Below are positions 14,755 through 23,366 of a stretch of 39,960 nt of DNA, piece by piece. The stretch is from Clostridia bacterium (GTDB lineage Bacteria > Bacillota > Clostridia > TANB77 > UBA1234). The notes beneath the pieces are model-generated. The model did not search any database. It saw only the letters and a list, made by a program, of their open reading frames with translations, and was not told the DNA's origin. The position numbers and the translations under genes are program-made. The stretch spans positions 1 through 39,960 of the forward strand of contig JAFUGH010000059.1 of NCBI GenBank assembly GCA_017469465.1, written 5' to 3'. The stretch's first letter is position 1. Every line of letters begins with the position of its first letter.

Positions 14755-15180
14755 ATGAAGGTTCAGGAAGTGTTGGAGAATTACAATTCATTGAAAGCAA
14801 GTATAACTATTGTAGAAGGAGAGATACAAGAGTTAGAAAATGAAGTATTAGATGCCAAAAGTGCTAATTTAGATGGTATGCCAAAGCCTAAAGGGTTCGT
14901 AGGTTCAAATATAGAAAGTTATATTGCAGAAAAGCAAGAGAAAATAGATAAAAAGAAAAGATACATAGAAAGAACAAAAACTAAAATAAAAATAGTTGAA
15001 GATTTAGTAAAAACATTGAAAAAATATAACCAGGATATTATTGAAATGAAATATTATCAGATGATGAGTATAGAAGAAATCGCAACAAAAAAGGATAGAA
15101 TGTATGGATCAATACAAAAAACTATTGATAGATCAATAAAAATAATGCAAAGAGAGTACAATAAAAACAAAATGTCTTAA
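14755..15180 (+). CDS. ArpU/RinA-like late gene activator
   Basis: 141 aa, start ATG 14755 with AGGAGGTG. A long coiled coil (about 10-95) precedes a sigma region 4-like HTH (about 100-138: EMKYYQMMSIEEIATKKDRMYGSIQKTIDRSI). This DUF1492/ArpU-type arrangement is typical of the last early gene before the packaging operon, activating late transcription. The gap just downstream has two direct ATTTTGTCC repeats 22 bp apart, its likely targets. Confidence 0.82.
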   Translation: MKVQEVLENYNSLKASITIVEGEIQELENEVLDAKSANLDGMPKPKGFVGSNIESYIAEKQEKIDKKKRYIERTKTKIKIVEDLVKTLKKYNQDIIEMKYYQMMSIEEIATKKDRMYGSIQKTIDRSIKIMQREYNKNKMS

Positions 15181-15246
15181 TTTTGTCCATAAAATTTATA
15201 TATTTTGTCCGTATTTTTGAAAAAACTACTATGTTATAATTATAAT
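15180..15246 (+). promoter_or_regulatory. Candidate late promoter with direct-repeat activator sites
   Basis: ATTTTGTCC at 15180-15188 and 15202-15210, 22 bp (two helical turns) apart. Downstream are TTGAAA (15217-15222) and TATAAT (15241-15246, 18-nt spacer), plus an extended -10 TGTTATAAT (TATAAT at 15235-15240). This arrangement, directly after the ArpU-like gene, suggests an activated late promoter. Confidence 0.6.
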
Positions 15247-15296
15247 CGAGAAAATAATGTAATACCTTTTTTCTCCTTTGTGAAATATATATAGAA

Positions 15297-15327
15297 ATAG
15301 ACACTAGAAGCGGTGTCTATTTTTTTA
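15297..15327 (+). terminator. Terminator/attenuator in late leader
   Basis: ATAGACAC (15297-15304) and GTGTCTAT (15313-15320) form an 8-bp stem with an 8-nt loop, followed by seven Ts. It lies about 55 nt after the candidate late -10 and 3 nt before the tRNA. It ends the early operon or attenuates late transcripts. Confidence 0.8.
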
Positions 15328-15330
15328 TTT

Positions 15331-15402
15331 GGCGGAGAGTTAAGGCAACAGGCCAGGTTCATAACCTGGTATAAGATGGTTCGATTCCATCCTCCGCAAC
15401 CA
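15331..15402 (+). tRNA. tRNA-Met-like (anticodon CAT), shortened D arm
   Basis: 72 nt with encoded CCA. The acceptor GGCGGAG/CTCCGCA has six pairs plus a G1 x A72 mismatch. The anticodon stem is CCAGG/CCTGG with loop TTCATAA (CAT), the variable loop is TATAA, and the T arm is GATGG/CCATC with loop TTCGATT. The D region is only 15 nt (GTT/AAC stem, AAGGC loop with the GG pair), far shorter than normal. The 1x72 mismatch with G2:C71, C3:G70 and G4:C69 and discriminator A73 matches formylation determinants of initiator tRNA, but only two G:C pairs abut the anticodon loop (A29:U41). Elongator Met or Ile-CAU cannot be excluded. Confidence 0.8.
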
Positions 15403-15420
15403 ACGATAAGAGGTACGCCT

Positions 15421-15594
15421 ATGAATTTAAGTAGATGTATGTTAAGAGAATGTAAAACTTGCAGATATGAAACAAGTTGTTTTAAGGAGTGCAATTATGA
15501 ATATTCAAAAAATAAACATAGAAAAATTAAAAGCAGCAGAATACAATCCAAGAAAAGACCTAAAACCAGAGGACGAAGAATATCAGAAAATTAA
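15421..15594 (+). CDS. Small Cys-rich basic protein
   Basis: 57 aa from ATG 15421 with AGAGGT upstream. Cysteines in CMLRECKTCRYETSCFKEC suggest a compact zinc or disulfide cluster, followed by a very basic tail. It overlaps the methyltransferase start by 98 nt, so the tail may be incidental. Confidence 0.5.
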   Translation: MNLSRCMLRECKTCRYETSCFKECNYEYSKNKHRKIKSSRIQSKKRPKTRGRRISEN

Positions 15595-16687
15595 AAGAAG
15601 TATATTAGAGTTTGGATATGTTGCTCCGATAATAGTTAATGCAGATATGACTGTTATAGGCGGACATCAAAGACTAAAGGTATTGAAAGAATTAGGATAT
15701 GAAGAAGTTGAATGCAATATTGTTGACCTGGACAAAACAAAAGAAAAGGCCTTAAATATTGCATTGAATAAGATAACTGGTGAGTGGGACAATTCAAAGT
15801 TAGAAGAATTACTTGCAGAATTAAAAGAAACAGACATTGATATGGATATGACAGGATTTACTTTTGATGAAGTAGATAATATTCTAAAAGATATTGAAGG
15901 TTCAAAAGAAGATGACTTTGACCTGGATCAAGCATTAAATGAAATAGAAGAACCAACAACAAGGCCAGGAGATATTTGGATATTAGGTAAAAATAGATTA
16001 ATGTGTGGAGATAGCACGCAAAAAGAACAAGTTATGCGTCTTATGGATAAACAAGAAGCGGATATGCTTCTTACAGATCCACCATATAATGTTGATTATG
16101 AAGGAAAGACAGTTGATGCTTTAAAAATAGAAAACGACAATATGACATCAACAGAATTTTATAATTTTTTATTAGACTCGTTTAGAAATATGTTTGAAGT
16201 AACAAAATGTGGAAGTAGTGTTTATGTATTCCACGCAGACACAGAAGGGTTAAACTTTAGAAATGCTTTTAATGCAGTAGGTTTTAAATTAGCTCAATGT
16301 TTAGTATGGGTAAAAAATACTTTTGTTATGGGAAGACAAGACTACCAATGGAGACATGAACCTATTTTATACGGATGGAAGGAAGGTGCAGGACATTATT
16401 TTATAAATGATAGAAAACAAAGTACAGTATTAGAATTTGACAAGCCAACGAGAAATGCAGAACATCCAACAATGAAGCCTATTGATTTATTAGTATATCT
16501 TATAAAGAACTCAAGTAAGGAAAATGACTTAATACTTGATTTATTTGGTGGAAGCGGTTCGACATTGATTGCAGCAGAACAAGTAAAAAGAAGATGCTAT
16601 ACAATGGAACTAGATCCAAAGTATTGTGATGTAATAGTAAAACGATGGGAACTACTAACAGGTGAAAAGGCAGTCCTAAAAAAGTAA
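15497..16687 (+). CDS. ParB-like domain + DNA N6-adenine/N4-cytosine methyltransferase
   Basis: 396 aa from ATG 15497 (AAGGAG upstream). A ParB/Srx-like N-terminal domain (1-90; GGHQRL at 55-60) is fused to an N6_N4 methyltransferase: DPPY at 194-197 (motif IV) and DLFGGSGS at 348-355 (motif I). The order IV before I is that of beta-class enzymes. It would methylate adenine or cytosine in phage or host DNA. No restriction gene is adjacent, so it is an orphan, perhaps protecting phage DNA before packaging. Confidence 0.92.
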   Translation: MNIQKINIEKLKAAEYNPRKDLKPEDEEYQKIKRSILEFGYVAPIIVNADMTVIGGHQRLKVLKELGYEEVECNIVDLDKTKEKALNIALNKITGEWDNSKLEELLAELKETDIDMDMTGFTFDEVDNILKDIEGSKEDDFDLDQALNEIEEPTTRPGDIWILGKNRLMCGDSTQKEQVMRLMDKQEADMLLTDPPYNVDYEGKTVDALKIENDNMTSTEFYNFLLDSFRNMFEVTKCGSSVYVFHADTEGLNFRNAFNAVGFKLAQCLVWVKNTFVMGRQDYQWRHEPILYGWKEGAGHYFINDRKQSTVLEFDKPTRNAEHPTMKPIDLLVYLIKNSSKENDLILDLFGGSGSTLIAAEQVKRRCYTMELDPKYCDVIVKRWELLTGEKAVLKK

Positions 16688-16706
16688 CGGAGGTGGGTGA
16701 TATGTA

Positions 16707-17378
16707 TTGACAGAGGCAGATGTTAAGAAAATAAAAAAAGATTATAAACGAGGTATGAAATACAAAGATATTATTGAAAAATATAATATCACTCATTCAG
16801 AGTTGCGAAGTATAATTCGTAAAAACAAATTAACAAGGACAAAGAGTAAAGCACAAATAGGAAACAAAAATGCCGTTGGAAACAAAGGCGGACACGGAAC
16901 AGAAAACAACAAAAACGCTGTAATAACAGGAGAGTATGAAAGCATCTATCAAGATGTTTTAGAAGAGGACGAAATAAATCTTTATAAATCATTGGCCGTA
17001 GATGACAAAGAACAATTACTTATAAATGACTATAAAATATTAACTATTCGTGAAAAAAGAATGCTTATGAGAATACAAAGATTAAAACAGCAAGGCAAGG
17101 ACATGACAATAGATTTTATCAGAAAGAAAAATACTAGAACTGGAAAAATAACTGAAGAAACTGAAACAATAACAGAAGCAGAACCAACAATAAATATGAT
17201 ACAAAGAATAGAAGATGGTTTGACAAGAGTTCAGGAAGCAAAAAGAAAAACATTGGAAAGTCTGGCCAAGCTGAATAACAATGAAGATGACAAAACGCTT
17301 AATGTTAATTTATTAGGTGGAAGCAATCCGTTGTTAGAAAGTATAAATAGGCAGTTAGGTGGTAATAACAATGAATGA
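16707..17378 (+). CDS. terS: Terminase small subunit
   Basis: 223 aa. An N-terminal HTH (about 1-45), then KAQIGNKNAVGNKGG, a signature of PBSX/YqaS-type small terminases, and a helical oligomerisation/C-terminal part. The start is TTG at 16707 (GGAGGTG upstream); a nearby ATG at 16702 is out of frame and hits a stop at once. It recognises phage DNA for packaging. Confidence 0.88.
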   Translation: MTEADVKKIKKDYKRGMKYKDIIEKYNITHSELRSIIRKNKLTRTKSKAQIGNKNAVGNKGGHGTENNKNAVITGEYESIYQDVLEEDEINLYKSLAVDDKEQLLINDYKILTIREKRMLMRIQRLKQQGKDMTIDFIRKKNTRTGKITEETETITEAEPTINMIQRIEDGLTRVQEAKRKTLESLAKLNNNEDDKTLNVNLLGGSNPLLESINRQLGGNNNE

Positions 17379-18795
17379 GGAATTTCCACTATCTGAAAAG
17401 TATATTGATTTTTTGAAACACGAATGTAGTACAGAGTTTTTGGAAGGAACTACATATGCAGGAAAGACAACAGTTGCAGTTCCTAAATTTATGTTTAAAG
17501 TTGCTCAAAGTCCTAAAAAGTTACATATAATTGCAGGACTAGACCTTGGAACAATTGAAAAGAATATAATAAACAAAGATAAAGGCTTAATTGAAATATT
17601 TGGAGAATATGTACAGGGTGGATTGATAGAATATAACGCAAATGGTAAAGGTGTGCATTCATTACCACATATTTTATATCATACGCCAAATGGTGTAAAA
17701 GTAATATACATAGTTGGATATGATAATAAAACAAGATGGAAAAAAGTACTTGGCGGTCAATATGGATGTATTCTTATAGATGAGTTCAATATAGCAGATA
17801 TGGACTTTGTAAGAGAAATTTTTATGCGTTGCGATTATAGAGTATGTACAATGAATCCTGATGATCCAAACAAAGAATGCTACAAACAATATGTAAACAA
17901 AGCAAGGCCAATTGATAAATACAAAGATGATGCACCAACAGAATTATTAAATATGCTTAATGAACCTCAAATGGATGATTGGACTTGGTGGTACTTTTCT
18001 TTTGATCATAATAAAAGTTTAACAGAAGATAAAAAGGAAAGTATTATAAATTCTGTACCAGTAGGTACAAAGTTATGGAAAAATAAAATAAAAGGATTAC
18101 GAGGCAAGTCCACAGGGCTTGTTTTTCTTAATTTTGATAGAAGAAAACATTGTATTAGTAAAGAAGAGGCAAAACAATATTTACAAAAAACAGATAATGA
18201 AACAATACAATTAACAACAAAGCCAATAGCAACAAGACAAACAGACGAACATTTTATAATATTTACTGCAGCACTAGATACAGCATATAGTTCGTTGAGT
18301 CCTGATACAATTGCGATGTCATTTGCAGGAATAACAAACAAAGGCAAATACATCCTATTAGATGAAAGAGTTTATAACAATGCTAATTTAGATCAGCCAC
18401 TTGCACCAAGTGATACAGTTAAGAATTTTGTTGATTTCCTAGAAAGGAACAGAAAAGAGTGGGGATTAGCAAAGAACACATTTATAGATTCAGCAGACCA
18501 GGCAACAATAAAAGAATTTGCAAAATATAAACGCCAAACAGGATGCGTTTATATGTTTAATCCTGCTTGGAAAGCTAAAATGTTAATAATAGACAGAATA
18601 AATACACAATTAGGATGGTTCAAAGATGATTGTTATTACATAGTAGATACTTGTACAAATTATTGTGATGAACTTGATGTGTATAGTTGGAAAGAAGACA
18701 AGGACAACGAACCTGAAGATGGAAATGACCATATGGTTAATAGTTGTCAGTATAGTTGGATTCCATATGTAAGTAAAATAGGAGTGAAAAAATAA
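17371..18795 (+). CDS. terL: Terminase large subunit (packaging ATPase-nuclease)
   Basis: 474 aa from ATG 17371, overlapping the small subunit gene. Walker A-like GTTYAGKTT (26-34), Walker B CILIDEF (133-139), and a C-terminal RNase H-like nuclease with DTAYSS and FIDSAD acidic residues. It drives DNA into the prohead and cuts the concatemer. Confidence 0.93.
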   Translation: MNEEFPLSEKYIDFLKHECSTEFLEGTTYAGKTTVAVPKFMFKVAQSPKKLHIIAGLDLGTIEKNIINKDKGLIEIFGEYVQGGLIEYNANGKGVHSLPHILYHTPNGVKVIYIVGYDNKTRWKKVLGGQYGCILIDEFNIADMDFVREIFMRCDYRVCTMNPDDPNKECYKQYVNKARPIDKYKDDAPTELLNMLNEPQMDDWTWWYFSFDHNKSLTEDKKESIINSVPVGTKLWKNKIKGLRGKSTGLVFLNFDRRKHCISKEEAKQYLQKTDNETIQLTTKPIATRQTDEHFIIFTAALDTAYSSLSPDTIAMSFAGITNKGKYILLDERVYNNANLDQPLAPSDTVKNFVDFLERNRKEWGLAKNTFIDSADQATIKEFAKYKRQTGCVYMFNPAWKAKMLIIDRINTQLGWFKDDCYYIVDTCTNYCDELDVYSWKEDKDNEPEDGNDHMVNSCQYSWIPYVSKIGVKK

Positions 18796-20345
18796 TGAAA
18801 ATTGGAGAAAGAGTGAAGAATATGATTAAATCATGGTTAGATATTAGACCTGCACCAGGTCAAACATTTGTAATAAATGAAAATATGGATTATCAATCAA
18901 ATTGTATAAGAAATAAAATATGGTATAGAGGCGACAGCAGAGAATTATCAGAATTTTATGGCCAATTAATGTTTGCTGAAGATACTTTTTGGGGTTCAGC
19001 ACAAACTGCAGATATCAGAATGAAAAAATCACATTCAGGACTTCCAAAGTTAATAATTAAAACTATTATTAATACAGTTATGACTGATTATTCAGGAGAC
19101 GATGTTGAAGACGAGTATTGGAAAGAAGTCAACAAAGAAAATGAATTTGATACAAAAATGCTAAAAACATTATTAGCAGATTTATTACATATTGGTGATG
19201 GTGCAATAAAAATAAATTATGATGCTGATATTTCTGATAAAGCAATATTAGAATGGGTTGATGGTTCAAAAGTTGATTTAGTTTATAAAAGAGGTAGATT
19301 AACAGAAATTGTATTTAAGTCATTCCACGAACAAAATAACAATACTTATTTATTAGAAGAGCATTATGGATATGGATATATAACTTATAAGTTATATAAA
19401 GATAAACAAGAGGTTTTACTAAAAGAAGTTGAGTCATTGTCAAAACTAAAAGATATAACATTTGATAAGTCCATTATGTGGGCTGTTCCAACAATGTTAA
19501 ATGAATCAGCAAAATATAAAGGAAGAGGAGAGTCTATTTTTGAAGGAAAATATGACTCTTTTGATAGTTTAGATGAAATTATATCTCAATGGCTAGAAGC
19601 GGTTAGAGCAGGTAGAGCAATAAAATATATTCCTGAAAGTATGATTCCAAGAGATCCTGAAACAGGAGAGCTTTTATTATATAGTAATCCATTTGATAAT
19701 AAGTATATTAAATCTGAAAGTGATATGAGTGAAAATGGAAAAAATCAAATGGAAATAAAACAAGCAGAAATACCAACAGAGAACTATTTGCAATCATATA
19801 TTACTTTCTTGGATCTATGCTTACAAGGAATTATAAGTCCATCAACACTTGGAATAGATAATAAAAAATTAGACAATGCAGAAGCACAAAGAGAAAAAGA
19901 AAAAACAACATTATATACTAGAGGCTTAATTATAGATACATTATCAGAGTTTATTCCAAAAGTAATAAACACAGTTTTAAAATCAAGAGCATTGATGGAA
20001 AAGAAACCAATGCCTGAAGATATAGAAGTTAGTTTAAAATTTGGAGAATACAGCAATCCATCTTTTGAGGCACAAGTTGAAACAGTTGGAAAAGGAAAAC
20101 AACAAGGAATAATGAGTATAGAGGCTTGTGTAGAAGAATTATATGGAGATTCTAAAGATGAAGATTGGAAAATAGAAGAAATCGCAAGACTAAAAGCAGA
20201 ACAAGGAATTGTTGATATAGATGAACCTGCAGTAAACTTTGATTTAGAAATGGGAGAGGAAACAGAACCAACAGAACCTACAGAGCCAAAAGTAGATGGT
20301 CAAGAAGAAAACAAAGAAGGCCAGGAGAATAAAGTAAATGAATAA
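18795..20345 (+). CDS. Portal protein
   Basis: 516 aa, starting on the last base of the terminase stop (TAATG). SPP1 gp6-like features: YRGDSRELSEFYGQ near the N-terminus, a central stem/clip region, and an acidic low-complexity C-terminus (EETEPTEPTEPK). It forms the dodecameric DNA entry ring. Confidence 0.88.
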   Translation: MKIGERVKNMIKSWLDIRPAPGQTFVINENMDYQSNCIRNKIWYRGDSRELSEFYGQLMFAEDTFWGSAQTADIRMKKSHSGLPKLIIKTIINTVMTDYSGDDVEDEYWKEVNKENEFDTKMLKTLLADLLHIGDGAIKINYDADISDKAILEWVDGSKVDLVYKRGRLTEIVFKSFHEQNNNTYLLEEHYGYGYITYKLYKDKQEVLLKEVESLSKLKDITFDKSIMWAVPTMLNESAKYKGRGESIFEGKYDSFDSLDEIISQWLEAVRAGRAIKYIPESMIPRDPETGELLLYSNPFDNKYIKSESDMSENGKNQMEIKQAEIPTENYLQSYITFLDLCLQGIISPSTLGIDNKKLDNAEAQREKEKTTLYTRGLIIDTLSEFIPKVINTVLKSRALMEKKPMPEDIEVSLKFGEYSNPSFEAQVETVGKGKQQGIMSIEACVEELYGDSKDEDWKIEEIARLKAEQGIVDIDEPAVNFDLEMGEETEPTEPTEPKVDGQEENKEGQENKVNE

Positions 20346-22008
20346 TGAGTATGATATTGCTAGAGCATTTCAAAGAATAGAAGAAACTCTTATAAAATCA
20401 ATGAAAAGAAATCTTACAAGACATTTAAATGAAGAAAGAGACCTTGGTATGAATTGGAGTGCTTGGCAAACAGAACAATTAAAATCATTAGAGCATTTCA
20501 AAAAAGATAATAAAAAAATATTTAAAAATGACTTTTCTACTATAAACAGTGATGTAGAAGAATTGATAAAACAAAGTTTTGAAAATGGAAAACTAGATCA
20601 AGAAAGAGTAATATTAGAAGCCATAAAAGAAGGTAATTTCAATAGCAATGACAAACAAATAAATAAAATGTGGCACATATATAGAACTAGTAAGAATAAA
20701 AGAATAAAGAAAAAACAACTTACTAGAATATTTGAAAAAACAGAACAAGCAGAATCAAACTTTTTTAGAATAAATGAAAGAAAATTAAACGCATTGATAA
20801 AAGAAACAACAGGAAATTTTCAAAAGGCAGAACTTTCAATATTGCGATACACTAATGATCAATATAGAAAAATAATATATGATGCTCAAGTGTATGCAAA
20901 TACAGGTTCAGGAACAATACAACAAGCAGTTGATATGGCAACAAAGGATTTTCTTTCAAAAGGTATAAATAGTATTGAATATTCTGATGGAAAAATGGTT
21001 AATATTGCATCATATGCAGAAATGGCCATTAGAACAGCAAATAAAAGGGCATATTTACAAGGAGAAGGAACAAAAAGGGCAGAATGGGGCATTCATACAG
21101 TTTTAGTTCCAAATCGTGGTGGAGGATGTCCTTATTGTATAAAGTTTCAAGGAAAAGTATTTATTGATGATGTTTGGAGTGGTGGAACTGCAGCAGAAAG
21201 TAATGAAACTGGTTATCCGCTTCTTAGTGAAGCAGTAAAAGCCAGGTTGTTTCATCCAAATTGCAAAGATACGGCAGTTACATATTTTCCTGGCATAAAT
21301 TCAGAGGTAACACCACCAACTAGACAGCAATTGAAACAAAAAGAAGAAAACTATAAAAATGAACAAAAATTAAATTATATTGATAGAAATATTGATAAAT
21401 ATAGCAGATTAGAATTAGGAAGCATTGACACAGAAAACGCAGAAAAATATCACAATAAAAGGTTACAATGGCAAGAATATAAAGAAAGATTTAAGGGAAA
21501 TAGTCAAGTTTCATTCTATGATGTGAGTGATTATGATATCTTTTCAAAAGTAATAAAAGACAAAAACCTTGATACATTTGATAAATTCTACGAAATGAAG
21601 TATAATAATAGAAGAGAATATGAACTTATGAAAGAATTTTCAAGCGAAGCAAGAGCAAATAAATTTCCAAAAGATATGACATATTCAATATATAAAAATA
21701 ATCTAAATAATGTTAATTGGACAGCAGTTGGATTTAATCCACAGTATATTGAAAGACATAAGAAGCATTTAGAGGAATTTAATAATATTTCATGGAAAGA
21801 ATATGAGAAAAAAGCAAAAACATTGTTAAATAAAGAAAGCAATGACAATATACTAGAATTTATCACAGAAACAGGAACTAGATTTAAATATGATGTAGAA
21901 AATAATGAATTTGCTTGTGCAAGGCCAAACGGAATTACACAAACATACTTTAAACCTACAGATAATGTAAAATACTGGGAAAGAGAGGTAATTGGAAAAT
22001 ATGAATGA
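20338..22008 (+). CDS. Minor capsid/head-morphogenesis protein with C-terminal PBECR-like nuclease domain
   Basis: 556 aa. Residues about 1-330 are a phage_min_cap2/MuF-type head protein (RGGGCPYCIKFQG, LFHPNCKD). A linker (330-450) leads to a 96-aa tail (461-556) with RHKKHLEEF, WKEYEKKAKTLL, then GTRFKYDVENNEF and TQTYFKP. This pattern matches the phage BECR (Barnase-EndoU-ColicinE5/D-RelE) nucleases known as C-terminal toxins on head proteins. Such toxins may be injected with DNA. The head part is sure; the nuclease call is by motif recall. The next gene overlaps its end. Confidence 0.85.
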   Translation: MNNEYDIARAFQRIEETLIKSMKRNLTRHLNEERDLGMNWSAWQTEQLKSLEHFKKDNKKIFKNDFSTINSDVEELIKQSFENGKLDQERVILEAIKEGNFNSNDKQINKMWHIYRTSKNKRIKKKQLTRIFEKTEQAESNFFRINERKLNALIKETTGNFQKAELSILRYTNDQYRKIIYDAQVYANTGSGTIQQAVDMATKDFLSKGINSIEYSDGKMVNIASYAEMAIRTANKRAYLQGEGTKRAEWGIHTVLVPNRGGGCPYCIKFQGKVFIDDVWSGGTAAESNETGYPLLSEAVKARLFHPNCKDTAVTYFPGINSEVTPPTRQQLKQKEENYKNEQKLNYIDRNIDKYSRLELGSIDTENAEKYHNKRLQWQEYKERFKGNSQVSFYDVSDYDIFSKVIKDKNLDTFDKFYEMKYNNRREYELMKEFSSEARANKFPKDMTYSIYKNNLNNVNWTAVGFNPQYIERHKKHLEEFNNISWKEYEKKAKTLLNKESNDNILEFITETGTRFKYDVENNEFACARPNGITQTYFKPTDNVKYWEREVIGKYE

Positions 22009-22204
22009 AGAAAAGATTAAATGTGCTTGTTGTGGCAGTCCTGAAGTTCCACCAGGAGAGGAAGGATTATATTATATTTGTAGTAAATGTGGATGGGAAA
22101 ACGACGAAATCCAAAGAGATAAACCTGATTATAAAGGTGGAGCAAATAAGATGAGTTTAAATGAAGCAAAACAAGCATTTAAAGAAGGTAAAAAAATATA
22201 TTAA
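22001..22204 (+). CDS. CPCC-family zinc-ribbon protein, possible immunity protein
   Basis: 67 aa from ATG 22001 (a TTG at 21992 is in frame). CACCGSPE and CSKCGWENDEIQ, then GGANKMSLNEAKQAF, match the cysteine-rich CPCC family, with the first motif here CACC. It overlaps the toxin-tipped head gene by 8 nt, the position expected of a cognate immunity protein. Function of the family is not established; immunity is inference. Confidence 0.75.
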   Translation: MNEEKIKCACCGSPEVPPGEEGLYYICSKCGWENDEIQRDKPDYKGGANKMSLNEAKQAFKEGKKIY

Positions 22205-22218
22205 TTAAATAGTTATTA

Positions 22219-22241
22219 GTTAAGAGCCGAAAGGCTCTTTT
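22219..22241 (+). terminator. Rho-independent terminator
   Basis: AAGAGCC-GAAA-GGCTCTT hairpin with a GNRA-type tetraloop and a T run. An almost identical copy follows the next gene at 22573. Confidence 0.85.
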
Positions 22242-22273
22242 TTAATATAAAAAATAAGAAGGAGGTAATCGAT

Positions 22274-22561
22274 ATGGCAAAGAAAAAAGCTGAAGAAGTA
22301 AAAGAAGAGGTTGTTGAAGAAGTTGTTGAAGAAACAACAGAAAAGGTTGAAGAACCTAAAGAAGAACCTAAAAAAGAAAGCAAAAAAACATTAGTTGCAA
22401 ACACTTCTTTTAATGATAAATATACTGGTACAACTTATGTTGAAGGTACAGAATTTGTTGTTACAAAAGAAGATGTTAAAACAACAAAAATTGCTGACAA
22501 AAAATATCAAATTTCAGCAAAAAGAGCAGAAGATTTCAAGGCCAAAGGCTTTGTAGATTAA
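22274..22561 (+). CDS. Small structural/head protein
   Basis: 95 aa. Residues 1-38 are a Lys/Glu/Val repeat (low-complexity coiled segment), followed by a beta-rich domain (TTYVEGTEFVVTKEDVKTTKIA) seen in small head-associated phage proteins. It is flanked on both sides by the same terminator, so it forms its own transcription unit or is protein-level tuned by partial read-through. Confidence 0.7.
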   Translation: MAKKKAEEVKEEVVEEVVEETTEKVEEPKEEPKKESKKTLVANTSFNDKYTGTTYVEGTEFVVTKEDVKTTKIADKKYQISAKRAEDFKAKGFVD

Positions 22562-22572
22562 TAAGATTATTA

Positions 22573-22597
22573 AAGAGCCGAAAGGCTCTTTTTTATA
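22573..22597 (+). terminator. Rho-independent terminator (second copy)
   Basis: AAGAGCC-GAAA-GGCTCTT plus T run, same hairpin as 22219-22241. It separates the 95-aa gene from the scaffold gene. The following 80 nt contain no clear promoter. Confidence 0.85.
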
Positions 22598-22677
22598 TGT
22601 GACCAAACACTGAAGTCCTTAAAAGCATGTGCATATATAGTCATTTCAAGACTTTAAAAAGTAGGAGGTAATGAAAT

Positions 22678-23334
22678 ATGGATGGAAATAATGCAAACAA
22701 CAATGCAAATAATGCAGGAAACACAAATAATAGTGCAAATTCTAACCAAAACGCCCAAAACATTACGGGGCAAAACAATAATAATGCAAATCAACCAAAT
22801 AACAACTCTAATGGAATTGATTATAACAAGATCCAAGAAATGATAGATGGAAGAAATGCAAAAACAGAAGATAGTGTATTAAAAAGCTATTTTCAAAAAC
22901 AAGGCTTAAGCGAAGACGAGATGGAAAGTGCAATAAATGCTTTCAAAACTCAAAAAGCTAATCAAGCTAATGCACAAAATAAAGAACTTTCTGATGCACA
23001 AGCATCTTTACAAAAAATACAATTAGAAAATCAAAGATTAAAGGTTGAAAAGAAAGCGTACGATTTCGTTGATGATCTTAATATTGATAATAAAACGATG
23101 CCATATTTATTAAAAATGGCAGATTTAAATAATTGTGTAGATAAAGATGGCAATGTATTAGAAGATACTTTAAAAAATGCACTTCAAAAAGTTATAGATG
23201 ATGTTCCTGGACTAAAAAAACAAGTTCAAGGTTCTGTTGGAATAACTGTTGGTGCAGACACAAATAACGGAACAAACTCTAATAATGGAGCATTTGATTT
23301 CGGATTTACTGGGGTAAGACCTAGAAAACAATAA
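22678..23334 (+). CDS. Capsid scaffolding protein
   Basis: 218 aa. Asn-rich low-complexity N-terminus (1-47), then a long coiled coil (about 50-130) and a Gly/Asn-rich C-terminus ending TGVRPRKQ. This DUF4355-like layout directly before the major capsid gene marks the assembly scaffold. Ribosome site AGGAGGTAATGAAAT. Confidence 0.82.
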   Translation: MDGNNANNNANNAGNTNNSANSNQNAQNITGQNNNNANQPNNNSNGIDYNKIQEMIDGRNAKTEDSVLKSYFQKQGLSEDEMESAINAFKTQKANQANAQNKELSDAQASLQKIQLENQRLKVEKKAYDFVDDLNIDNKTMPYLLKMADLNNCVDKDGNVLEDTLKNALQKVIDDVPGLKKQVQGSVGITVGADTNNGTNSNNGAFDFGFTGVRPRKQ

Positions 23335-23366
23335 AAATAAAAATAAAATATTAGGAGGTAATTAAA

